DNA from: Gryganskiella cystojenkinii
Taxonomy: Eukaryota > Mortierellomycota > Mortierellomycetes > Mortierellales > Mortierellaceae
Assembly (NCBI GenBank): GCA_015852425.1
Contig: JAAAIG010000572.1
Location: 1-25,600 of the forward strand
Direction: 5' to 3'
DNA length: 25,600 bases
In this document: piece after piece, positions 10,907-20,853 of the stretch
Layout: each line of letters opens with the position of its first letter
Position numbering within the stretch: the first letter of the stretch is position 1
Notes under the pieces: model-generated
What the model saw: the letters and a program-made list of their open reading frames with translations, nothing else
The model's database searches: none
Told to the model about the DNA's origin: nothing
Made by a program: the position numbers and the translations under genes

Positions 10907-12442
10907 CTATTCCTTCTTGGGCAAGAGACCCAACTCAGCTTTGCGGGCATAGACAACCCGGTCGAGGAGAATCTTGCCTCGGTAGTCACCCAATAGGGTC
11001 TCGGGCGCGCTGAAGGCATTGGTCACGTACGAGAAACCGATCTGGAGTTCCTCGATCCAGACCGTGAGCGAGCCTCCTGCTCCGGCCCAGCCCTGGACCT
11101 CAACATCCTTGAGGGGACCGTTGCCATAAAAGTTCTTGGTCTTGACCCAACCACCAACGGACATGGGAATGGTTTCACCAGTGATCTCATCGGTCTTGGT
11201 CGAGTGATAGGTCGTGGCCTGGTTGTAAATCTCTTCCGAGAGCAAATCCGGCTCCTCGCCGGGAGTGACAGAATGACCCTTGTTCGCCATCATGGACATG
11301 ATCTTGGCCAGCGAGTGAGCGTTGGTCTTTAAGGAGAACGAGGTAGACTCGACCTGGTGAGCCTCCTTGGTCCTGTAATCCGAGACCTGGGGTGCAAACT
11401 TGGGAGCGAGGACCTGTTTGGTAAGGGACTTTCCATAGAGCATCTTTTTGACGATAGGATGAAGAGGTAACGTCCTGGGGTCTCCAAGGGCCTTGGAGTT
11501 TTGCAAAAGTTGAGGGATGAGCAATCGACCGAGGATGCGCAAGAATGGGTAATCGTGCATGGGCGAGAGTCGTTCTTCCCAATCAGATTCCTTGGGGAGG
11601 GCACCATAGTAGAGTTCGACATCCTTGTAATCGACCATTAACTCCTGTTGGGCAATCTGACCGATGGTCCGACCGGCCGGGTCGGCTCGTTTGACAATCT
11701 CGTTCAAGTACCAGCCGCGAGACATAGCATGGTACGCACGCTTGTTCTCACCATTAAACTCATGAGGCTGACGGGCCAATCGATCCGAGAACTCCTCCTC
11801 ATCCTGCAATGAAGCCCAGGTAATGGTACCTTCCTCGTCATCCAACCGGGGTACTCCAGACTCATGGACCATCAGGTCCCCAAGCGTGACATCCTCCTTG
11901 CCATTTTGACCAAACTCTGGCCAATACACTGCAATCTTGTCCTCGTACTTCAAGAGACCTTGCTGGACCAGACGCGCAATCACGACGCCTTCGATGGCTT
12001 TACCGGAGGAATAGACCTGTTGCAACGTCGTGTTGTCATAGACCTGAGTCCGGGCCAGATCCTTGGCTCCTGCATTGACGTCAATCACGGGACGACCATC
12101 AACAAAGACGGCAAACGTGCCTCCGAGATCCTCAGAGTCCATCATGAGCTGGGAGTAATAACCAATGACTTGACCATAGTGGTCGGGTCGTTCGAGTAAA
12201 CCGGCGAGATGATAAGGGGTTTGTGCACATCCAACACCGAGACCGGTGCAGAGTGGGGGTTGGAACGGGCCGCGGTGAGAGTAAGCGTAGAGACCGAAAA
12301 CGATGGCAGGCGTGAGACGGACGAGCCACTGGGCAGGGGACAGTCTTGGGATCGAGAAACGGAACCGGCTCTTGGCCGGCTGAGGAGTAGCACCGGCAGC
12401 AGCATCGGCGGCAACGGGGGTGTCGACTTTTTCGTCAGACAT
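10907..12442 (-). CDS. Serine beta-lactamase-like hydrolase, probably membrane anchored
   Basis: A single exon encodes 511 residues. The fold is that of class C beta-lactamase/penicillin-binding-protein relatives, as in animal LACTB and the nematode LACT proteins. The catalytic SxxK is S145-S-G-K148 after a typical LQQVYSSGKA lead. Tyr237 in AYHAMSRGW is the likely equivalent of the YxN tyrosine. G454-A-G-G-S458 near the C-terminus replaces the KTG box. Before the domain is a low-complexity N-terminus and a modest hydrophobic stretch at about 40-55, with basic residues ahead of it, that could be a signal anchor. All catalytic positions are present, so an active esterase, peptidase or lactamase-type enzyme is likely; the substrate is unknown, and antibiotic resistance should not be assumed. 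It is convergent with the F-box pseudogene and divergent from the next gene. Confidence 0.9.
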   Translation of the reverse strand: MSDEKVDTPVAADAAAGATPQPAKSRFRFSIPRLSPAQWLVRLTPAIVFGLYAYSHRGPFQPPLCTGLGVGCAQTPYHLAGLLERPDHYGQVIGYYSQLMMDSEDLGGTFAVFVDGRPVIDVNAGAKDLARTQVYDNTTLQQVYSSGKAIEGVVIARLVQQGLLKYEDKIAVYWPEFGQNGKEDVTLGDLMVHESGVPRLDDEEGTITWASLQDEEEFSDRLARQPHEFNGENKRAYHAMSRGWYLNEIVKRADPAGRTIGQIAQQELMVDYKDVELYYGALPKESDWEERLSPMHDYPFLRILGRLLIPQLLQNSKALGDPRTLPLHPIVKKMLYGKSLTKQVLAPKFAPQVSDYRTKEAHQVESTSFSLKTNAHSLAKIMSMMANKGHSVTPGEEPDLLSEEIYNQATTYHSTKTDEITGETIPMSVGGWVKTKNFYGNGPLKDVEVQGWAGAGGSLTVWIEELQIGFSYVTNAFSAPETLLGDYRGKILLDRVVYARKAELGLLPKKE

Positions 12443-13647
12443 GGCTATGTGTATTTGTGTAGTTTATGGTGATGGAAGAGGGAGAGCTCGTGAGAAAATG
12501 AAAACGGGAGGGGATGAAAAGAGCAAAGAGCGACGAGGAAAGAAGAAAAAAGAAGCTGAACAGGGCGAAAGCATTCGAATTCGAAGAAGTTCTTTCGTGG
12601 GAGAGAGCACCAAGTGGACTCTCATTTGAGCTCCAAGTGGTATTCACGCACAAATCACATCACGAGCAAAAAAGGGGAGGATCTGCTTCCTATTGGTCGT
12701 ATCATGAAAAAGAATATTTGTCTAACTTTTTGAGTGTGTGGCGTGCCTGAGACTTTTTTGAGTTTGAGTTTTCTGAGAGGTTCTTTTGATCGCTCTCGTA
12801 TTTACCCTTCCTTCTTCCTTGCGCTGGAAGGACGGAGTGCGTGTGCCTTGTGCCGTTGCGTGTGCAAGTGCCAACTTTGTTTTGTCGTGTTTGGTGCATT
12901 TTCATTGTTTTGCCACCAATCTTATCTAATTGTTTTTGCATTTGGACCTCCTACATTCCAACGGGCAGAAAAACACTCTCCGGAACGCGTTTTTGCGACT
13001 ATGCATGCACCTTGCTACATGGTGCCTCTCCATCATAGAAAGGGATTTTTTTAATTTTTTTGTTTTATTTTTTGGATCTTGGGATGGACAGGCGACTCAT
13101 GTCGACTAACCGTATGGACCTTGACCGAGCTCAGCCTTCGCCTAGCTCGCAATTATGATTAAACAATCCAAAGCACGTCCAACGATACTCTCTCTCAAAC
13201 AATAATGTAATGACAAAAACGGTAGAGTATGTCGAAGAAACGAATCTAAATAAAGACTACTACAGATCTGTGGTCTTCTCTTCTTTGTTGAGGTGAGCCA
13301 CGCATTCCTTTTATTTCAAAGAGGCAAATGTAAACGTGAAGAGTGGAGAATTTCAATCCCTCCTCAAAGCCGCGCTTCACTTTTTGTTCTTTGATTTTCT
13401 TTACCGTTTCTTTTTCTTCATCTTCTTGTTCCTCTCTCATTCCCACATTGTTTGTGACTGCGTCTTTGACTCTGCCTGATCTTCCTTTCTCGTCGTCCTG
13501 TAACCGGTGTGTTGCGTTCCTTTCTGTACTTTACTTATTACTTTTCTTCTCATTCCCTTAGCCTTGCTGCATTTTGCCTCCAGAACCATTTCGATAACTT
13601 TTCTTCAATCCATTATAAGAACCAACATCTAGAGTGTCCCTTCAACA
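12443..13647. other. Divergent intergenic region with pyrimidine-rich leader
   Basis: This 1.2 kb separates two genes transcribed away from each other and must hold both promoters. From about 13370 to 13560 the plus strand is strongly T/C-rich, as in many fungal core promoters, and TATAAG occurs near 13614, about 35 bases before the start at 13648. I see no gene. A spliced leader is possible, since TTAG preceded by a T-rich tract occurs near 13560, but cannot be shown. Confidence 0.5.
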
Positions 13648-16600
13648 ATGCCGTTGGTCCTTCCTCCCAAACTGTCTTCCTCTCCTTCCTCAGGAACTAC
13701 CAGGTCGCAAACGACTTCACAACTGCCAGTCTTACCTTGCTACGAAGTGCTTCAACTGAACGAAGGTCGAAACGAGATCATTGTCAGGTTTGAAGTGTTG
13801 GATACCAATCGTATATCCAAAACCAACGGTAATAGAGGGGAGACAAAAAGGATCTTTACACCCGTGGCAATGAGGAGACAGAGAACACGAACACAACCAT
13901 TTGATTTAGGTGAACCATGATGAACTAACCATGCCACATCTTTACAATCTTGTGCTCTTTGCTGATTTGTCCCTTTCCTTTACTATTATTACCACAGAAC
14001 CGGTGAAGGCTGGTTTGACAGCTGCCACCTCTTTTTCCACGTCCTCCTCTCCCTCCCCTTCTCCCTCTCCCGCTCCAAAAGACAACAACAACGAAGCGCA
14101 ACGGCCTGAACACGGTCATCGAGAGCGATTGCAGATTATTGCAAAGAACCTCCTCCATCAACAACAACAGCAGCAGCAGCAGCAGGAGCAACAGAAGCAG
14201 CGGACGCAACAAGAACGTTCAACCACCATCACATCCCCTATGACGCCATCTAACGACACGGAGACAAGGCTGTTGGAGAGTTGTCTCTCGAACTGTTTTT
14301 TGAACGTGCCAAGAATTGAGTCTACATCGACAACGGCAACATCAGAGACTTCATCGTTCATTTCGATCCCCCTCTCGGATACGATCGAGGTTCCCAGGTC
14401 ACTTCCTAGACTACTCTCACATGACCCACAACCTAGAACACCACTGCCGCCACTGCCACCGTTCATCAGCATAAACGAAAGTGGAGATAGTATCGACAAC
14501 AACTCCGCCGTCATCAACAATGACAGTCTGAAAAGTGGAATATTCTCTGTCGTTGGCCAAGAAGGTGAAGAAAAAAGTCGGCTATAGATCAGCTCTTTGC
14601 ATTTCCTTGATATCTTCGACTCAATCCTATTCACTTTCTTTTTCTTTTTTTTTTTTTGCCGTTAATGACAGATCCAATCCCAGGAGAAACCTACCCGAAC
14701 CTTCGAACCGTAATAACCGGACAGTCTTCTCTGGTCGAACGTCACAGTCGTCGCCGCTCTCGCTTCGGTCGTCGGAACAGTGCTCATCATGAGAGTCGTA
14801 AACTCCTCATGGCTCCCAAGTCCTCGTCTCCTGCTCTCAAGGGTTCGTCTTCAGGGACGATCTTTTCTTCGACTTCGGCTCTCTTTACTAGATCTCAGTC
14901 GTCTCTTATGAAGCTGTACCTGAGTCGTACTTCCTCTGTTTTTTCAAGTAAATCGTTTGACTCAATGTCTGAGGTTGATTCCTTGGCGCCAAAGGCTTTG
15001 TCGACTACCGTTCCACAGAATTGTGCTTTGGCCCCTATCAAAAGCAACAATGATACAAACGGCTTTGAAACTAGCAGTATCAATCAAGAAACTTCCAGCG
15101 CCATCATGGGCACAGCTCCCGCGACTGCTTCTGGTGGCCGAGCTCGTCGATTGTTTGAGCAACAGCTGCAAGTGTCGACCAACAACAACAGTAGCAAGAT
15201 CAAAAAGAAGGAGGTGAACCGATTGAGTATCCAACGCGTCTCATTATCTTCCAATCGTTCAACAACAACACCTGCCTCCCCAAAGGTCTTCTCGGCGGCG
15301 TGGTCGCCTTTGACGGCCACCCCGGCTCTTAAGAAAAGCCGCCAGAGCGCCATGCTCTCGGTCCAGATCCTCTCCTCCCCGATCTTGTCGTCTATGCCGC
15401 CTCCATCCCTACCCAAGACCCCCAACTCGCGTTCGCCAACTTCGTTGAGAAGTGCCAAGGCGCCACCCAAGCGACTCTCAGAGATCACCCCGGCCATGAC
15501 GTCCACCTTTACGCCGGCGCAAGAGTCCTCTGCAGAATTATCGTCTCCATCGCCACCCACAAATCAAGGATTTCCATCAGTGTCGAGACCTCCTATGGCA
15601 GCTCGACAATTTTCATTTTTTCAGAAACACTCCACTCTGTACGACAACCTTGCTTCGAGCTGTAGCGACAGTCATCTCAACAGCATGGAACAAGAACGTC
15701 TTATCAATGACGCTCCCCTCCTTTCCTGGAGTGAGAGTGAAGGAGAGAATGACGATGACGATAACGATGGAATTACGGATCGGAGTCGTCCAAGACGTGG
15801 CGCAAGCACCAAGGGTATCTATGGAGGATCGCAGAGGTACTCCTCTCTCAAGGCTCGGAAGGCCGCTCGTCAAGGGACATCACTGTTGTCAATCAATAAT
15901 GCTACCGAAGATGCCGCTACCGTTACGGATCCAGATCAAGGATTGAGCCGAGAGAAGAAACCATCCCTCGTCGCATCATGGGTCAAAGTCATGACTTCCT
16001 GGAGTGGCGTCAATCTCCACCTCCAAACCAAAAAACCGGCATCGGAGAAGGCGACGGCGGTTGGACCGAAATTGGATGATCAACTTCTCCGATCTGCATC
16101 TGCGCATCCTGATTCATCTTCTGAGAGGACGATTTCTTATCAGGTCCACTTTCTGGACGCCGAACCAACTCCAGCCTCAGACTTGCCTGGACGAAAGAGT
16201 TCTTCCCATTCTATTCTATTGCCTCCCATACCACAACTCTCGGTTATCACTAGAGCAATTGGTTCCACCCAATCGACTCCAGACCTGGCGTCCACTTTCT
16301 ATGGAACTGATGACTTTCTGTTAACGGGTTCTCCGGAGTCGAGATATTCCCAGAGACAGCGGCAGCAAGGTAACCAACTGCGCAGTTTCCCTCCTGGTAA
16401 CGTCTTGCCGTCCTCGATCCAAGCTAGGAAAATGTCGACACCGACCCCGTGCAATTGCTATCATAGAGGAAAAGACGCTACGATTCGACTCTCGTGCCTG
16501 TTGCATAAGGACCTTCCCGAGTTGCCCTTGTATCAACCTCTATCGCCAGCAGACTTCACCGCCGTGTCGCCCTCGTCGTCTCTCTCTTTTATTTCCGCAC

Positions 16601-19266
16601 TCACCACTGCCTTACCTGAGGGGCAAGCCTCTACCTCATCAAAGAAGAACCGCGGGTCCATGTTCTTTGAAACTGCACTATCTTCTTTGAAGGGAAATGC
16701 TACTAACAGCAAAAGAGACGCCATTGGTAGCCAGCAACAGTCTACCAAGCCAAGGCGCGGTGGATTCGAAGCCACTGGGGCTACAGGTCGCCTTAACAAT
16801 GCTCGCCGTGAGGATATCAATTCGAGCCGACTCTCGATCCTATCGTTTGTGAGTTCAAAGAGGTCCTCAAACCGATCCTCGACCGCGACAAGCACGCTTC
16901 TGAACCAGAGTCAATGGCGAGATCTTCCACCACTTCCTGCTGATGCCGCGGCCAATATCGCGTCCAATATCATGTCCTCGAACTCTGGTGAAAAGAAGAC
17001 ACACAGGAATACACCCTCGTCAACGTGGGCTTGTTATGCTGGCTCGGCTTCTCGACCGTCTTTTCAGGATAGACAAGATCACAAACCTCCGAGAACGCAT
17101 GCTGTGCCTGGTCCACTCAAGCGATCCACGCTTCAACTCCGACTTTACGATCCATCGTATTCTGCGTCCTCGCCTCAACTACTTTCGGAAAAGGGATCAT
17201 CAAAGTCGTCATCAGTCTCGCGTCCAAGGCTACATATCGGGGCTGCCTCGTACTCGGATGCCTATCTGCCGCTCTTCAAAGGAAGCGCCTCCTCTCTTGT
17301 ACCGAGTGTTCAAACTCAAGTCTCGACTGTGACGGCGCTTGCAGAGATTGTGGTCCCTGCGTTGAATCGGTCAACGGACACTCAAGATAGAAGCGAAGGA
17401 ATCTTATCTTCGCCTTTGAAGGGGTCGTCCACGACTCGGAGACCGAGTACTAGAAATAACATCGACGTTATTAGCCTTGTTCAAAGACGGAACAGTACTG
17501 ATACCGTGACTATTACAAGTTCTTCGATCGTTCCGACCACGATCACCTCATCGACTAACACCAAGTGCGAAAAAGAAAAGTTTTCGTTCTTCCAGCCGTT
17601 TCAAGCGCAGCAGCAAGGTCGTCCTGGGGCCAACTATGTGAGTTTTCATTTCGATCTCAGTCATCTCGAGGAAAGTGACCTTGAGCACCACCCCCTGGTC
17701 GATCAAAGAAAAGGCAGCCAGGATCTTGGCGTGATCGACCCTCAAGTCGAGGAAAGGGAGATTACCCTACCTGCTCCACCACCACCGTCACCGGCGCTCC
17801 TGACAGCGATGGTCAAGAGGACACCGACGATGCCGTCATTTTGTAGTGTGTTTCGACGGCCTTCGTTTCTTTCGTCCATGCCTACCTTGTCGACCACACC
17901 GTCATCCCCTACTTTTCATTTATCTTCACTTCAGGAAAGACTCAACAGGTCAACTGCGACTATTGCCTTGACCAGTTCCTCCATTGATGACGCTCCAACA
18001 GCGAAGGATCTCATAACGCCAGAGTCTCCTCTACAGGTTCGATCCAAACCCTTGTCTTTGAAATTTGTCTCTGACTCGATGCCTGACCTCTTGCCACAGC
18101 CGACATTGTCACCTGAGTTTGTGTCTTCGATCCAGATGTCTTTGAGGGGTCAACCACAAGAGTATTTTTACCACCATCCATCACTCCTACCACCAACATC
18201 ATCAACATCACCGACGCCACGGTCATCCTCCCGGGAAGTCATGGTCAGCAATACGTCAGCAACAAATGCCAACCACACTATTATCTCAGTCGCTGGTATT
18301 ATCGATTCAGGTCCTGGAGGCCTCGCTCTCAACACGAACAAAGGATCCTCGTCGTTCGATATATCGTCTACGACAGCGTTCGCAGTCGTTACTAGGAAAC
18401 CAGAGTCAGAGCAGGCGTCGACCTCGTCTCCTACTTTGTCACCGTCGCTGCGTCTACTCACACCGGCGCCTAGAGTCGAACCTGAGACCACGCTGAATAG
18501 ACTCAACACGTTTGGGTTGATCCGACGCAGTCCTGTGGTCAGGGACAAATTGATAGAGACTGAGAGAACAATCTCCTTGCCCTCGCCACCACCGCCTTCA
18601 TCGGTTCGACCTCCTATAACACCTCATGATTTGTTGCCTCAAATCCATTCAGATCTTGAAGAGAATGAGAATGAGGACAGAGAGGAAAACGACGGGAGCA
18701 ACGAGTCCTCGCCCATTATCGTTGATATGTTGGTGGATCCGATCCAGACCCTCGAAGAACACTTGGTATCCATGGGACGACAGCGACAGCAACAGGCTCA
18801 GCATCTACAACAGGAGCAACGACCACAACAGCAGCAACAACAACAACAGCAGCAGAGAGAGTTGCAAGCCTATTACCGTCGAGAAGGATTGAGTGGACCA
18901 ACAACCTCAACGCCTTCGCTCCCGTCTGGCTATTCTCAGATCCTACCTTTACCGCAGCCGTTATCCTCGGTCCCTGTTCCCCGTCAAGCGAAGCAAGCGG
19001 CCTATTCTCTTGGATTTCGAGATCGATTCCTGCGTGGTCCGAGATCCCGTAATGCCAATGGTGTTAGCTATAAAAGAGAAGTCGGAGGTCGAGGAGGGGA
19101 GTCGACGGTGTCCCTCCCAGAGATGCCCAGTACGCCATTATCACCTTTGAGACGATCTCCACTTGGTATGACGACGCTAAAACAAGACGGTCAGGGTCCA
19201 GTCCAGACGGGAGAGGACAGGAAGAAGGGCAAGTGGGGGTGGATTCGGATCTGGGGCAAACACTAA
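13648..19266 (+). CDS. Very large Ser/Thr/Pro-rich disordered protein, unrecognised
   Basis: Three exons (13648-13909, 13998-14564, 14672-19266) join in phase into about 1807 residues; the introns are 88 and 107 bases with GTGAAC/GTGAAG donors and CAG acceptors. An in-frame TAG just upstream supports the start, although an upstream exon is possible. No domain is recognised. The more ordered-looking parts are an N-terminal stretch containing CYEVLQLNEGRNEIIVRFEV, the PIPGETYPNLRTVITGQ segment after the second intron, a Cys/His cluster (C870, C872, H874, C885, H888), and a basic aromatic C-terminus ending WGWIRIWGKH. The rest is disordered, with Q tracts at about 140-155 and 1647-1672. Many (K/R)RxS/T sites (RRNS, RRPS, KRST) suggest regulation by basophilic kinases. 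It could be a scaffold or signalling protein, but that is conjecture. Confidence 0.8.
14158..14200 (+). repeat. CAA/CAG microsatellite coding polyglutamine
   Basis: Mixed CAA and CAG codons in the second exon of the large disordered protein give about ten consecutive glutamines, followed by a Q/E/K stretch. It is probably length-variable between strains. Confidence 0.8.
18826..18856 (+). repeat. Second CAA/CAG polyglutamine tract
   Basis: A run of CAA/CAG codons within a broader Q-rich segment (about 18781-18860) near the C-terminus of the large disordered protein. The surrounding Q/R pattern could form a short coiled coil. Confidence 0.8.
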
Positions 19267-19283
19267 TTAATTTACTTTAATGC

Positions 19284-19289
19284 AATAAA
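19284..19289 (+). terminator. Poly(A) signal of the large disordered-protein gene
   Basis: AATAAA lies 18 bases after the stop codon ending at 19266. Its closeness is compatible with the short 3' ends common in fungi. Confidence 0.5.
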
Positions 19290-19542
19290 AAAAATTGTCC
19301 AACACTTGCACTGTTTTTGATGCGATGTAACATTTCCAACACTCGTCTCGTCCATTTCATTTGTCACTCCCACCCACCACTTTGAATCATGTGTTACTTT
19401 CCAACAAAGATTTGAGAAAAAGGTGACTATCTCTTTTCTATCCCGGAAATAACGCCAAGACACCAACATACATTGGCACTCACTCATTAATCAACACTGG
19501 CACTCTTCGCCATTCTTTCATTCACAAGCCCCACAGCCAACC

Positions 19543-20778
19543 ATGGGCAACTTTACAAGCGCGTTCGCTGAATTTGATGTCAACCTCACCCAGTTTCACG
19601 AACTTCTTTCGAAAGCAGAGAAGGAGCACGGTTTCTCAGACATGGCTTCCCATCAAACCTCTACATACATCGAGGACATGCGCAAGTAATACCCACTCCA
19701 GAACCAGGTAGTTGTATTAAACATAAAGAGAAAATTGACATATAATAAAGATTCAATTATTCCTAATCAAATTACTCTTCGTGTTTCGATCTTGATCATA
19801 TTAATCCCCTCTCTCCTCTTCTTTTTGCCAACATCCAGATAGAAGGAGAAGATAAGGATAATGATGCAGGCGAACATCACTCCTCCAATCAGCTCAGGGC
19901 CGAGACCAAGCTGTCCTTCTTGACCGAGGGTACCAAGACTGACAAAGGCAAGGATTTGCCCTCTATTAAGGAGGCGATTCTTGACCATGACTGAGGGCCT
20001 TGAATAGGACGACGTGAGACACCTTACATGTGGCAGGCACTGCTGTCGATGGCGAAGGGGCGATTGTCGTCCTTGGCGTCACTGCTGGCTGTTATGGCGG
20101 CAGAAAACAGTTGTGAACTCTCTTCCGCAATGGTCATGTCCTTGATTGCCATGGCCACGACTGGCCCAGCATCCGGCTCTCTTCATTCTTCTTCGCCAGT
20201 CTGCTTGTCCACAGCACTGGCACTATCTTTGCGACTTTCGTCCATCGCCTCTGAAGTGAAAAGAACGCGTCTGCTGCCGCCTACTCCAAGTGCGACCACA
20301 GCCCAAACTCCGGAGGCGATCTTAATCAGCGTTTCTTGACCAAGGTCGGGCTGTCTTTGAGATGAGTAATGCCTCTGATACCTAACGCTCGACAAAGCCG
20401 CCTGCGACGACGGGACGATACCTTCGTCATACAACAACAACATCTTTCACGCCCAAGGTCAAGAAGCAGATCCGGTTTCGAGACTCACTAACAGAGGTCC
20501 TCATCTACACCCGGGTAAAGCTAGGGTCTGATGATGTTACTCTGCCACGGACCTGGTGAGAGTCTTCAGCCTTTTCCGAGACTACAGCTAACAATTTACG
20601 GATGGATACCTCATCGGCAGGTCTCCATGGCTCAACCAAAGCTTCAGATGGTGCTAGAACTGACAGTGAATGCAGACCTGACCCTGAAATCCCTCCCCCG
20701 ACTTTTGGGCCACCGTTACCGTCACCCTCAACCGAATCAACAGTCCCCTTGACAGTACAGGACAAATCTAAACCATGA
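19543..20778 (+). pseudogene. Six-exon gene of unknown family with two in-frame stops
   Basis: Six pieces, 19543-19707, 19839-19929, 20037-20112, 20170-20344, 20398-20514 and 20563-20778, join with matching phases at all five junctions. Together they give 279 codons before the final TGA, two of them stops: TAA at 19687-19689 and TGA at 20252-20254. The first exon begins MGNFTSAFAEFDVNLTQFHE in a good start context. The fourth carries a hydrophobic segment (RLSSFFFASLLVHSTGTIFA) that could span a membrane. The fifth holds KVKKQIRFRDSLTEVLIYTR, resembling short basic RxRF-type docking segments. The last is Pro/Ser/Thr-rich. I recognise no family. Some donors are weak (GTCGGG, GTACCA, GTGAAC), so the model is tentative; it may be a pseudogene, several small genes, or contain sequencing errors. 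An AATAAA at 19744 also allows a separate 48-residue gene, 19543-19689. Confidence 0.4.
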
Positions 20779-20832
20779 CTCAACACTGAAACATCAGAAT
20801 TATATGGCCACACAAAAATAATTAGATGGCCT

Positions 20833-20838
20833 TTTATT
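20833..20838 (-). terminator. Poly(A) signal candidate of the NACHT-HEAT gene
   Basis: AATAAA on the minus strand, 15 bases past the stop codon at 20854-20856. It falls in the 75-base gap between two convergent genes, so the transcripts probably overlap at their ends. Confidence 0.45.
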
Positions 20839-20853
20839 CCCTCCTTTGTAAGA

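Noticed and set aside
13090..13160. GC-richer patch that might be a tRNA gene
   Set aside because: No acceptor-stem pairing or B-box sequence could be found on either strand.
19767..19988. Minus-strand 73-codon frame with a hydrophobic segment followed by KKKRR
   Set aside because: It lies antisense to the second exon and flanking introns of the plus-strand model and has no upstream promoter or homology that I can see.
20027..20443. Minus-strand open frame with a mitochondrial-presequence-like start (RYQRHYSSQ) and one in-frame TGA
   Set aside because: It overlaps the plus-strand exon chain, which has five phase-matched introns and more protein-like exons. The two strands share codon-like periodicity, so I kept the plus model, though this reading cannot be excluded.
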